Of a stretch of 64,000 nucleotides of DNA, positions 11,265 to 21,560 are shown one piece after another. The stretch comes from Artemia franciscana. Its lineage: Eukaryota > Arthropoda > Branchiopoda > Anostraca > Artemiidae. The position numbers and the translations under genes were made by a program. Numbering within the stretch: position 1 is the stretch's first letter; each line of letters begins with the position of its first letter. The notes beneath the pieces were generated by a model. That model searched no databases, was not told the DNA's origin, and saw only the letters and a list, made by a program, of their open reading frames with translations. The stretch is from NCBI RefSeq assembly GCF_032884065.1, contig NC_088865.1, forward strand, positions 50,376,489-50,440,488. Direction: 5' to 3'.

Positions 11265-11402
11265 TAAAGGTAAAGGATACGGCATTAGACTTTACAGTCC
11301 CTACCGGCGGTGCTGATCTCCGTTTCTTGGCCCTTCAGCCAGGAAGTGCAATGGGTGGTTGGGGGCCAACCATCCTGTGCTTTGGCACACCCTTCCTGTT
11401 TT
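11265..11402. repeat. GC-richer interspersed repeat inside intron
   Basis: A patch clearly richer in GC than its surroundings, from GGTAAAGGTAAAGGATACGG to the CTTCCTGTTTTACT region. It recurs at about 17,085-17,230 only because the whole segment is duplicated. It looks like a short interspersed element, but I could not find convincing A and B boxes or target duplications. Confidence 0.35.
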
Positions 11403-12230
11403 ACTAAATGTTAGACTATATGTTAGACTTAGACCTATATGTTAGACTAAAGAGTAATAACAGAAGTATTATGAGAACGACTATTAAAAAAGATTATAAT
11501 ATAGTTAGATGAATTTATTGCCCATCATAACTGTAAGATACAAAGCTGATGGAGTCACGAAGAAAGAAAAGGAAAAGAAACAAAAAAAATTTACATATAC
11601 AAACATTACCAAAACAAAGAAGAACTGACAAGAGAAATATACAATTAAGAACAGTTAAATGTGAGAACTAACACATGATCAAGGAAAAAAAATTTCATAG
11701 GTGCTTTCACAACTAATCTACCTCCAATACCTCTTATTTCTTTTTTGCTTCGCGGACACTGGACTAAAAATTCCATACTGCCAGAATAGGGAGCTATTGT
11801 TAGTCCAGAGAGGCAGTCGTTGCAAATAGTTTGCATTCTTGTAGTAATACTTCAGTATATCCTTAATGTTTAAGAAGAGACCCAAATGATGCAAGGGTGA
11901 GCAGATACAGAGGTAAAACTGCATTATTAATGCTAGCTAAGATACGGCAGTTAAATTTGAACTTTAATACAACTAGTAATCAATGTGCGTTCATAGATTT
12001 TCTGGCAAGACTGTATTTAAGAAATTGACATGAGACGTGAAGAATTGACCCCATTTGGAAACCAAGATTTGAGCGCTGATTTGAACGCAATGATTGAGCG
12101 GTGATTAATGAAGTATTACTTTGATTAAATTGATAGCCAGTACTTTAATACTTCCTATCAAAAAAATCAAAAATTTTGCTCAGAGAATAAGCAGCCATCA
12201 ATTGAAGTAGTTGACATTGATCCATCTTAC

Positions 12231-12448
12231 CTTTTTCAGAAATCAAGCTAGCAGTCTTTATTGAAACGTCTATTCCTGGGACGATCAACTCTAGAATCGA
12301 ATCTAATACAGAAAAATCACTAAGTGTCAAGGAAACTTTTGCTTCAACACCGACACTATTGCTTCGAATAAAGGAGATCACCTGACATACACTGACATCT
12401 AGGTCAGTTACACTGGATATAAGCTGATCCTTCAAAATTGTGGTTGAA
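12231..12448 (-). CDS. SEA domain exon (SEA/EGF protein)
   Basis: Minus-strand exon, acceptor GTTTTTTCAG|T at 12,448 and donor AAAAG|GTAAG at 12,231 (218 nt, phase 2 in, phase 1 out). It encodes a SEA core: DLDVSVCQVISFIRSNSVGV, then EAKVSLTLSDF. The residues NSVGV occupy the place of the GS[VI]VV autoproteolysis loop, so cleavage at this site is uncertain. It lies 5' of the EGF exon at 10,889-11,026 and the phases match (K|V junction). No first-half SEA exon is visible upstream, where repeats now fill 12.6-13.8 kb; it may be lost or further away. No stop codon lies in the frame. Confidence 0.72.
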
Positions 12449-12649
12449 CTGAAAAAACAAATTTGCATCAATCCCTTTTTATTAGTCATGTTAAATATTC
12501 TCACAAAAACACTTTAATTCGATGGCATGCTTGATTTAAGGCCGTTTGTCAAAAGGGGATATATTAAAAACGGCTAAACGTGTTAAATTGGAACTTTCAG
12601 GAAAAAGAGAGGGGCATGTTTATTTGACCAATTTGTGATATGTGCACGC

Positions 12650-13780
12650 TACTAATCCTACTAACATCATTACTACTAGTACCGCTACTACCACTACTAC
12701 TACTATTGCTACTAGTACTACTATTATTAACACTCTTACTACTATTACTACTACAATTACTACTGCTAAAACTAGGGTGGCTACCATATCCTCAATAAAT
12801 TGCTCTTTTAGCTCCAGCAGAAAATTCACTCTACCACTCGAAAAATGTATGCGGGCCTACCAAAAAATACTATACGTAAAATTGGGCAAATTTTACAATT
12901 TATTGAGCTTTCTCCAGTAGTTGTTGGGGTTCGTGTTATCTCCAAACGCATATTTTTTCTTCATTTCAACTATTTTGATGAAAATCTCGGTTTCGACACC
13001 CATCCGTGATCTGTCGTCTGGCAAAAAATATATATATTCCACATTTTTTTTTTTAAATAAGAGCTTGAAAGCAATACAGTGGGGTTATCTGATACGCTGA
13101 ATGAGATGACGTGATTTTCATTAATATTCTATAGCTTTTGAATATGACTAGTACTATTAACACTATTACTACTACTATTACTACTGCTAATACTAGGCTG
13201 GTTACCCAATCCTCAATAAATTGCTATTTTAGCTCCAGCAAAAGATTCACTCTCCCACCCGGAACATTCAAGCGTGACTACCAAAAAAAATACTATGCGA
13301 AAATTGGACAGCTTTTACAATTTATTGAGCTTTCTCCAGCAGTTGAGGGGGTTCGTGTTATCTCCAAACGCATATTTTTTCGGCCTTTAAACTATTTTGA
13401 TTAAAATGTCTATTTCGACACGCATCCGTGACCTGTCGTCTGGCAAAAGATACTTATTCCACATTTTTTTTAAGATAATAGTTTGAAATCTCTACAGTGG
13501 GTTTGTCTGATACGCTGAATCAGATGATGTGATTTTCATTAAGATTCTTTAGCTTTTGAATCATGATTCTATTACTTTTATTTAATTTCCCACTCTTTTC
13601 GAAAATGAGGCATATTTTCTCAGGCTCGTGACTCATGATATGTCAATATTAAATTTATAGATTTTCAATTAACATAATAAGCGAATTCTTTTATTATGTC
13701 TATTGGTGTCAAAATCTCGTTTTTTCGAATTTCGGTTACTGTTGAGCCGGGATGCTCCTAACTCATAATTCGAATGGCAT
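12650..13780. repeat. Two tandem ~421-bp units with (ACT)n tracts, diverged hairpin-element relatives
   Basis: Two units about 421 bp apart (TAGCTCCAGCA at about 12,809 and 13,230) each begin with an ACT/ATT trinucleotide tract. Each continues into a diverged, reverse-oriented piece of the hairpin family (GTGATCTGTCGTCTGGCAAAA; GAGCTTGAAA; GATACGCTGAAT). The segment up to about 13,780 ends with the reversed family 5' part (ACTGTTGAGCCGGGATGCTCC). Old insertion, tandemly duplicated. Confidence 0.7.
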
Positions 13781-14656
13781 GCTGAATGGATATTTGAACA
13801 TATCCAATTCACTACATGCCTTCACAATTGTCAAAAGGGTGTATCAGCTATAATACAAAAAAGATCGAGGGTATTACTTTGAAACATTAAGGGAACGTAA
13901 AAAAAGGGTTAATCAATATTTGCCTATAATCAAGCTAGTATAAGATGTCGGTTATATTTGATGAGCCTACCAGATACCTAAAGACTATGCAGATTTTAAT
14001 TTTAAAATATAAATAATATAATAATATAAATAATATGGTAATTTTCCCTTTTCATTGAGAGTGAATATTCTTACGGAACATTGTTATGAGGATGAGAAAG
14101 ATTTTCTTTCTTTTACACTGCGTTGAGACTAGATGATTTTATTTCTTAGTATTTGGTTTAAATAATGGCATTTTTCGTTTAAAAGATATCAAAAACAATA
14201 TAAAAATAGCATCCCTGATGTTCTGTATCTGTATTTGTTTCTTTTTTTATCCTAAATGAGGGGACTTACTATGAAGCACTGAAAATTATCCCAAAATATT
14301 TTTGAAGTTGTTGAATGGGACGGTGTTAACGACAGTTTAAAAAATCGAGTGATCAGAGAGTTACTTTTAATACTGTATGAATGGAAAACAAATAAAATTG
14401 TAGATACACTATTTAAAGGTTACAATTTTTCAAAGGAAGACAAAATACGGATGGAGAAAGTCAAATATTAGTTATTGATTGTTTGTAGTCTAAATTGTAA
14501 TTCAAACTTTGATTTTACCTATTGTACGTTGTTTTACATCCCAAAGAATAGAATACTGTAAATTTCCCCGAAGCTGAATTAATTTCTTTGTCTTCGGCTA
14601 TTCTTATCGTTTTCAATGTAGCTATGACTATCGCGTGATTAGAGGTTTGAAACCTA

Positions 14657-16421
14657 TCAAACAGTTCGTGGTAACGAACTGTAGTAAGGAGAGATCCGGC
14701 TCAATAGTAACCAAAACTCTAAAAAATTGAATTTTGATATCAATAGCTACATCAAAAGAATCGCATTTTAATGCTGATTTTAAATATATAAGTTTCATCA
14801 AGTTTAGTCTTACCCATCAAAAGTTACGAGCCTGAGAAAATTTGCCTTATTTAGGAAAATAGGGGGAAACGCCCCCTAAAAGTCGTAGGATCTTAACGAA
14901 AATGACACCATCAGATTCAGCGTATCAGAGAACCCTACTGTAGAAGTTTCAAGCTCCTATCTACAAAAATGTGGAATTTTGAATTTTTTGCCAGAAGACA
15001 AATCACGGGTGCGTGTTTATTTGTTTGTTTTTTTTTTTGTTTTTTTTTTTTTTTTTTTTTTTTCCCAGGGGTCATCGTATCGACCACGTGGTCCTAGAAT
15101 GTCGCAAGAGGGCTCATTCTAACGGAAATGAAAAGTTCTAGTGCCCTTTTTAAGTGACCAAAAAAATTGGAGGGCACCTAGGCCCCCTCCCACGCTCATT
15201 TTTTCTCCAAAGTCAACAGATCAAAATTTTGAGATAGCCATTTTGTTCTGCATAGTCAAACACCATAATAACTATGTCTTTGGGAATGACTTACTCCCCC
15301 AAAGTCCCTGGGGGTGGGGCTGCAACTTACAAACTTCGACCAGTGTTTACATATAATAATGGTTATTGGGAAGTGTACATTCGGTTTCAGGGGATTTTTT
15401 TTTGGTCTTGGGGGTGGGGTTGAGGGGAGGGGGCTATGTGGGAGGATCTTTCCATGGAGAAATGTGTCATGGGGGAACAGAAATTCAATGAAAAGGGCGC
15501 AGGATTTTCTAAAATTACTATAAAAAAACAATGAAAAAATAAACATGGAAAAATTTTTTTTCAATTGAAAGTAAAGAGTAGCATTGAAACTTAAAACGAA
15601 CAGAGATTATTACGCATGTGAGGGGTTCTAAAAATACTTTAGCATAAAGAGCGAGGTATTTAGGAGGAGATAAATACCTCGCTCTTTATGCTATAGTATT
15701 TTTAGTAATTTCAACTATTCATTCTACGGCCTTTCTGATTCAGGGGTCATTCTTAAAGAATTGGGACAAAACTTGCGATTTAGTGTAAAGAACGAGGTAT
15801 TAACGAGGGTACAAACCCTCTCATATACATAATAAAAATTAAAGAATATAAAAGTTTGTTACGTAAGATAATTCTTAAGTTACGTATATTTTTTACTAAC
15901 AGAAAAATTCGTTAAAAATAAAAATTTATAGTTGCCTTTTTATGTAACCGAAAAATTGCATGGCAACTAGGCCTCCTTTCCCACCCCTTATTTCTCAAAA
16001 TCGTCTGCTCAAAACTAAGAGAAAGCCATTTAGCCAAAAAAGGAATTAATATGCAAATTTCATTTTAATAATTTATGTGTGGAGAGCCAAAATCAAACAT
16101 GCATTAATTCAAAAACGTTCAGAAATTACATAATAAAACTAGTTTTTTTAACTGAAAGTAAGGAGCGACATTAAAACTTAAAACGAACAGAAATTACTCC
16201 GTATATGAAATGGGTTGTCCCCTCCTCAATCCCTCGCTCTTTACGCTAAAGTTTGACTCTTTGCCACAATTCTGCTTTTTAATACAAACAAAAGCTTTAG
16301 CGTAAAGAGCGAGGGATTGAGGAGGGGACAACCCATTTCATATACGGAGTAATTTCTGTTCGTTTTAAGTTTTAATGTCGCTCCTTACTTTCAGTTAAAA
16401 AAACTAGTTTTTTTTATGTAA
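14657..16421 (+). mobile_element. Hairpin element copy 3, full length, with known empty site
   Basis: 1,765 bp from TCAAACAG to ATGTAA. Flanks are CCTA on the left and TATAACATAG on the right. The uninterrupted paralogue at 10,600/10,601 reads CCTATATAACATAG, so insertion occurred between A and T with no target-site duplication. Body: terminal hairpin, T-tract at 15,025-15,063, first internal hairpin near 15,580-15,840, a second copy of the ~100-nt TTTTTA(A/T)GTAACC...CTAGG module near 15,935, and the giant hairpin to the 3' end. It has no ORF of note. It is the best reference copy in the window. Confidence 0.92.
16118..16421. repeat. Giant terminal hairpin of copy 3
   Basis: Arms about 16,118-16,250 and 16,290-16,421, pairing from TTACATAA at the inner edge to TTATGTAA at the element's last base. 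Arm-specific signatures match within the copy: ATGGGTTG pairs with CAACCCAT, and CCTCAATCC with GGATTGAGG. The loop is about 40 nt. Confidence 0.9.
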
Positions 16422-16710
16422 TATAACATAGCGTCAATCGAGAGTTTTCTTGTCGAAGAACATGAACAACCTTTTGATACAAGGCTAAAAGCATTAATAG
16501 GATACAGATGACATCCAAAAACTTTTCTAAGTTTTTGGTTTCTCCAATTTATATATTTGAAAATAATTTACACAATTCCAAATTAACACCAGACAAATAC
16601 TGAATTATTGTTGAAACAAATGAGAGATGATGTTAATAAATATTTTCAAGTTATCAATTATGACTATAGTGCAAAAAATTTCCTAATGATAACAATTTTA
16701 AAGTAATTAC

Positions 16711-16848
16711 CTAGTTTGCAACTTCCTTCGATCAAGGTTTGTGGGAAAGGACAGGTACATTGGAATCCAACTTCACTGGCAATCACTGTACAACTTTGTC
16801 CCGGTAGACAAGCATCATCAGTACAAAGGCTTGCATCGATTTGTACGA
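16711..16848 (-). CDS. Duplicated EGF-like exon
   Basis: Copy of the EGF exon at 10,889-11,026 within the segmental duplication: 138 nt, phase 1-1, acceptor TTTTTTAG|TC and donor CTAG|GTAATT. All six cysteines are present. One replacement is visible (QIVASL becomes QIDASL). It lies 5' of the SEA exon 12,231-12,448 on the minus strand. It could therefore be spliced as an extra EGF module without changing frame, but no upstream SEA partner was copied with it. Whether it is used is unknown; it may simply be a passenger. Confidence 0.6.
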
Positions 16849-17626
16849 CTAAAAAACAACGAATTAAAATACTTTCGAATAACATCTATTGGAAGTTGAA
16901 TTATATTGGTTATTATATTACGGGTTAAACAGACAAGAAATGTGTTACAACATTTTTACCGATTTACTACATTTTGATATAAAATATTTGCATCATATGC
17001 AATAAGAAGTACAAGAATGTAAGAGCATAAAAGACTGTGTATGTAAGAGTGTGCAAAAAAAAATGGTAAAGTATATGTTAGGTAAGGTAAAGGTAAAGGA
17101 TACGGCATTAGACTTTACAGTCCCTACCGGCGGTGCTGATCTCCGTTTCTTGGCCCTTCAGCCAGGAAGTGCAATGGGGGGTTGGGGGCCAACCATCCTG
17201 TGCTTTGGCACACCCGTCCTGTTTTACTAAATGTTAGACTATATGTTAGACTTAGACCTATATGTTAGACTAAAGAGTAATAACAGAAGTATTATGAGAA
17301 CGACTATTAAAAAAGATTATAATATAGTTAGATGAATTTATTGCCCATCATAACTGTAAGATACAAAGCTGATGGAGTCACGAAGAAAGAAAAGGAAAAT
17401 AAACAAAAAAAAATTACATATACAAACATTACCAAAACAAAGAAGAACTGACAAGAGAAAAATACAATTAAGAACAGTTAAATGTGAGAACTAACACATG
17501 ATCAAGGAAAAAAAAAAATTTCATAGGCGCTTTCACAATTAATCTACCTTTCCTAATTCCTGTACGAGGAGTACAGGAATTATTAAATTACATCCACCAT
17601 GTATTGTAGAAAAACGTACAGAAATG

Positions 17627-18078
17627 ATATGAAAAAAACTTCGTTTCTTAAAGAGTTAAAGAGGCTGCGTCCCAAAGTCGAACCTTAAAACGTACAGGAA
17701 TTAGGAGAGGCAGTAGGGGGGCTGCCGCCCCCCAAACCCCCCGATTTTAAAGACTCTTTTGTACAGGTTTTTTGTTGACCCCCCGCTCTTGGCTTCTGAA
17801 AGGCCCTCTTTTAATTAATGAAAAATTGAAATGAATGAATAATGGAATAACTTCGAAAAATGTTAAACACAAGAGGACAGGAGAACCATTGCACCGAATC
17901 TAGTAATTAGTAACAATGAAGTCCCCCCACAATAAAAAACCTGTACAAAAGTCTTTAAAATGGGGGGGTTTGGGGGGCGGCAGCCCCAACTGCCTCTCCT
18001 AATTCCTGTACGTTTTAAGGTTCGTTTTTGGGACGCAGCCTCTTTAACTCTTTAAGAAAACGAAGTTTTTTTTCATAT
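17627..18078. mobile_element. GC-rich foldback element
   Basis: Inverted repeat arms of about 150 bp (17,627-17,777 and 17,931-18,078) enclose a ~150-nt loop. Arms start ATATGAAAAAAACTTCG, pass GAGGCTGCGTCCCAAA, GTACAGGAATTAGG and CTGCCGCCCCCCAAA, and end at GTACAGGTTTTTT. A separate 11-bp palindrome, AATTCCTGTAC/GTACAGGAATT, sits just left at 17,555-17,581 and repeats part of the arm. This is a second foldback family, unlike the TCAAACAG family. Non-coding. Confidence 0.8.
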
Positions 18079-18476
18079 TATTGTTACTAGATCCATTTGG
18101 AAGCAAACTGTATTTCTTGTAACAAAGGAGAAAGCCTTAGGACTTTATGGGTGTGAAAGTCTCCAATTTTTAAGGAAAATACCTCCCCAGCCACCAGTAA
18201 ATCCTCTAAATTTAAGAAATAAAGATTAAAAGTATATTTTTAAGGTCCATGAAAATACTGGGCGAGCAGAGCAAATATTTTGCAACCCACCCCCCTGTAC
18301 TTTATTTCCATTAAATTAAAATTACACATTGATTATTTGAAATTTTGCAGCACTAAAATTTGTAGGCTCAGTGCTAGTGCTGCCCTCTCTAAAATCATTT
18401 CGAAAAAAAAAGACTGGAAGAAGAGATATAGAAAAGACGAATTTCTCTACTGGGATAGTCATAATGGGATCGTCAT
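18079..18476. other. No gene recognised
   Basis: AT-rich sequence between the foldback and the GTCCCGGT repeats. Only short ORFs; nothing supports a gene. Confidence 0.45.
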
Positions 18477-19060
18477 TTGTGTCCCGGTGCTTTGTTGATG
18501 GTGATTGCTAATCGAACATTCCTTGTGTCCCGGTCGCTTTCTCTTTGAGTGTCCCGGTCGTCATTTATATTCCCTATGTCCCGGTCGTCATTTGTGTCCC
18601 GATGTCCCGGTGTGTAATTTCGTCAATCAACAAACATGACGTCAGTCGACACAGAAACATGACGTCACTTGACAGACAACTTATTTTTATATATATAGAT
18701 AGATAGATAGATAGATATAGATGTGTCGCGGTGTCCCGGTCGTCATTTGTGTTCCGGTGTCCTGGTCTGTAATTTCTCTTTGAGTGTCCTGGTCGTCATT
18801 TATATTCCCTTTGTCCCGGTCGTCATTTGTGTCCCGGTGCTTTGTTGATGGTGATTGCTAATCGAACATTCCTTGTGTCCCGGTCGCTTTCTCTTTGAGT
18901 GTCCCGGTCGTCATTTATATTTCCTATGTCCCGGTCGTCATTTGTGTCCCGATGTCCCGGTGTGTAATTTCGTCAATCAACAAACATGACGTCAGTCAAC
19001 ACACAAACATGATGTCACCTGACAGACCCACAGACAGACAACTTATTTTTATATATATAG
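18477..19060 (+). mobile_element. Helitron-like non-coding repeat, tandem 350-bp units
   Basis: Many short GTGTCCCGGTCGTCATTT repeats are arranged in two units about 350 bp apart (GTCCCGGTGC at 18,481 and 18,831). Each ends AACATGACGTCA...CAGACAACTTATTTTTATAT near 18,690 and 19,050. The first is followed by a TAGA microsatellite. From memory, GTCCCGGT-rich sequence accompanies arthropod Helitrons; the Helitron at 55.8-57.1 kb has related GTCCC tracts near 57,045. No ORF. Confidence 0.55.
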
Positions 19061-19129
19061 ATTTATATTTTTGTGCTACATTACTGATATTTTGTGATAA
19101 CGATTTATTCAAAAGATAAAAAGATCATA

Positions 19130-19560
19130 TAGCAAGGGCTTTGGGATTACCACAGCGCCTCAGAATCTTGGGGCCAGGGTTTTAAGTTATATCCCAGGGG
19201 CATATAAGCTTTTTATGGAAGGTGCGGTCGTTAGCACTTTAGAGGAAGCTCATTGATTGGAAATATATAGTTTTAGTTCTTTTTAATAGTCAAAATCGGT
19301 GTAGGACATCTTGCCCCCCTTCCCTGACAACCTGTTTTCCCAAAACTTATCTAATCAAAATTGTGAGATGGCCATTTTGTTCACAATAGTTAAAAGAGCA
19401 CATAACAATGGCTTCAAGGTGGATACAGTCCTCCAGAGCCAAGGTGAAAGTTATAAGTTATTCCCCGGCAATACAGGCTCCTATGGAAATAATGGCTGCA
19501 TAAACTTTGAATTGGAAGGGGGTCATTTGATTAGAAGTTGGAAGAGCTAATGCCCTTTTC
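19130..19560 (-). mobile_element. Diverged hairpin-element relative
   Basis: Reverse-oriented, degraded family blocks: GCCCCCTTCCCTGACAACCTG near 19,310, GAGATGGCCATTTTGTTCAC near 19,365, and a CATAACAATGGC block near 19,400. It runs into the hairpin at 19,565. Ends are not defined. Confidence 0.5.
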
Positions 19561-19564
19561 ACAG

Positions 19565-19830
19565 AGAGGGAAATTATTCTGTATATGAAAGGGGCTGTCC
19601 CCTCCTCAACGCCCCACTCTTTACGCTAAAGTTTGACTCTGTCAAACTTTCTAGTTCTCATTTCACAGTTCTACTTTTCAAAACAATAAGAACTTTAGCG
19701 TAAAGAGCGGAGCGTTGAGGAGGGGACAGCCCCTTTCATATACGAAATAATTTCTGTTCATTTTAAGTTCTAATGTCGCTATCTATTTTCAGTTAAAAAA
19801 AATTTGGTTTTTAAAATTTAATCTCACAAA
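19565..19830. repeat. Giant hairpin (separate copy)
   Basis: Arms about 19,570-19,640 and 19,690-19,760. CTGTATATGAAAGGGGCTG pairs with CAGCCCCTTTCATATACG, and CTCAACGCCCC with GGAGCGTTGAG (one mismatch). The outer right part continues TAATGTCGCT and GTTAAAAAAAATTTGG to about 19,825. The left arm has lost its outermost part. Confidence 0.8.
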
Positions 19831-20239
19831 TAGAATGAGATTATTCTTCACATGAAGTTGTGTTTCAGGGAAATGGCTACTGTTTATACAATTTCATTAT
19901 AGATTGTTGTCACAGAAGGTTCAAAAGAATCGGATAAAGTAAACACCGTATTCACATTCTATTTACATACCTGAATAAATTATATAATCTTTACCGGGGT
20001 TCTTGGCGTTTATTACCCCGGTGATTACCCCCCCCCCCTGGAAAAAATCCCCCGCGGAAAATACCCTTCCTTAGAAAATACCCTCATGGAAAATACCCTT
20101 CCCCTGTGGAAAATAAGGTTTCCGAATTTGAGACTTTTATTTGAGTTGTTTTAGTTTCGTTCAAAAATGCTAGGGTACGGGAAAAAGAGAAAATTTATAC
20201 ACTAGAAGTATTTTAAAAATTTAGCAAAAAAACTGCAAA

Positions 20240-20412
20240 TCCATTTGTGTTGATTTTTTTTTAATTTTTAAGAATTAACGACGCTTCTTGACTACTAAGG
20301 TCCTTGCGTCGGCCCTGCAGAGCATTACTGCAGCGTGATTCGATCTCTGGGTCCCGTATTACCAAGCTAAGGTCAAATCCACTGCGCCACCACAGGACTC
20401 CATTTGTGTTGA
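20240..20412 (-). mobile_element. tRNA-derived SINE with 14-bp target-site duplication
   Basis: A perfect direct repeat TCCATTTGTGTTGA flanks the insert (20,240-20,253 and 20,399-20,412). Read on the minus strand, the 145-bp insert contains a pol III A box TGGCGCAGTGG (20,389-20,379) and a B-box-like GATCGAATCAC (20,345-20,335) at tRNA-like spacing. It ends in an A-rich tail, seen as TTTTTTTTAATTTTTAAG on the plus strand. Structure and target duplication together show LINE-mediated retroposition. The autonomous partner is not identified. Confidence 0.88.
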
Positions 20413-20880
20413 AAAGACTTCCATATGAACTTTTGCAATTTTTGGCAGTAGCGGGTGGAAAATAAGGCTTTTAAAATTTGAAAATTTTATTTGAGTTTTC
20501 TTTCCGTAGGGGAAGGAATTTTGGTAATTGTGTATTATACGCCACTCACTCAAGTTTACGCTTGTGTAAAACTCGAAAACAAATCGGTTTCTCCGTTGGT
20601 TTTTTCCAGCTTAGCACGAGACAAGACAAACACAAGTAACAGAATAGATGAAAATATGAGCACCAATAGATGTTTGAGACACCGAAAGAGATTTAACGAC
20701 AACAGTAGGCACAATTAAATCTACAAAGGGATTGGCAGGCATCACTAGATTAGACAAAATTTCAGAGTGTAATACTTCGTCACATTAATCCTTTGTTTTC
20801 ATCATTTTCTGCTACTGGCAATGCGAGAGTAGTATCTTGGATAGGCACAGGACTTGGCTCTTCTAATTCATTCTTTAGAC

Positions 20881-21318
20881 CTAGTTCTTCTCGAATTGCT
20901 TTTCTGTTACATTTGAGTCCTTCGTAACAGTATTCACAAGACTTGTTTGTTCTGGAGTGGGCTCAGCTGATTCACTATATTGGTAGAGTCTGTCTCCTAA
21001 TTCTGAGTGTCTAATTTTGTTACTGCTGCTTTTATAGGGCGTTCCACTATTTTTTTTTTCACCCGTGATTTTTCCAGTTCTATAGTCTAATACCGCTTCA
21101 TAACTTGTTTCTTCTTCTCTTGAAGCAATACTGCGGCTTTCTGTAGACCGTAAAATGAATTTTCCTTCCCTGAAATTCCATTCTACTTTTTGAGACACCG
21201 AATGTTCCTCATCTGTGGCAGTGTTGATGGTTCCAGCTTTAGAAGGCTGGAGCTCTACTCCAGTAATCTCTGTGTTGCTGAAATGTTTAGGAATAAAAAA
21301 ATTCAAGATTTTATTCAT
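20881..21318 (-). CDS. Unknown ORF, left copy (truncated)
   Basis: 145 codons starting MNKILNFFIPKHFSNTE. It is rich in Ser, Thr and Glu, has no membrane segment or recognised motif, and looks largely disordered. The paralogue at 26,194-26,733 starts almost identically but reads on to 179 residues. Here a missing base after the KQFE codons (near 20,890) shifts the frame and ends the protein early. It follows the kinase-like ORFs by a few bases in the same orientation, so they may have been one transcript. Function unknown. It is adjacent to decayed kinase sequence, so coding status today is doubtful. Confidence 0.45.
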   Translation of the reverse strand: MNKILNFFIPKHFSNTEITGVELQPSKAGTINTATDEEHSVSQKVEWNFREGKFILRSTESRSIASREEETSYEAVLDYRTGKITGEKKNSGTPYKSSSNKIRHSELGDRLYQYSESAEPTPEQTSLVNTVTKDSNVTEKQFEKN

Positions 21319-21332
21319 TTTGATCTGTCGAG

Positions 21333-21560
21333 TTAAGTTTTTCCACTGACTAAAATTCGGCCTTTTGTTTGGATCTTAGTTTTGACCCATGAACAATAAA
21401 TTATTGACCATTGGTGAAATGGAGGATACAGATATTTACTTTCCAAAGCTTTCAAGTCTGTGCTCTCCAAAAATGTTTCTGGTTCAATAAGTAAAAGTTG
21501 TGCCAATATTGCTCCCAAAGTCCATATTGTTTCTAGACCTATTCCACAGAGTCTATTCAT
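21333..21560 (-). pseudogene. Kinase-like C-lobe segment
   Basis: 75 codons beginning MNRLCGIGLETIWTLGAILA. The LETIWTLGAILAQLLL stretch matches the helix F region of protein kinases (the SLG..L.ELL..P pattern), and PPFHQW follows near the end. The start codon overlaps the stop of the ORF at 21,557-21,910 (ATGA). The other frame upstream continues kinase-like sequence (DNKIWEEMNRL), so the two ORFs were probably one protein split by a frameshift near the TCAGGAAGTGACAA stretch. The right arm has the same break, so the break predates the inversion duplication, or an intron or other joining event is involved. Confidence 0.55.

Larger units (their letters stand above)
9978..11723. repeat. Segmental duplication, copy A (contains EGF exon)
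   Basis: About 1.75 kb with a highly similar direct copy at 14,034-17,549. It starts at TATGGTAATTTTCCC and ends at TAATCTACCT. It carries the EGF exon 10,889-11,026 and flanking introns. It preserves the empty site CCTA|TATAACATAG (10,600/10,601), into which a hairpin element inserted in copy B. Confidence 0.9.
14034..17549. repeat. Segmental duplication, copy B, interrupted by a hairpin element
   Basis: Direct copy of 9,978-11,723: 14,034-14,656 plus 16,422-17,549, with element 14,657-16,421 inserted between. Sequence identity is very high by eye, including intron and the GC-richer patch. It lies upstream (minus-strand sense) of the SEA exon 12,231-12,448. Confidence 0.9.

Noticed and set aside
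20276-20402. Functional tRNA gene
   Set aside because: A and B boxes are present, but there is no cloverleaf acceptor stem. The poly(A)-type tail and target duplications make it a SINE.
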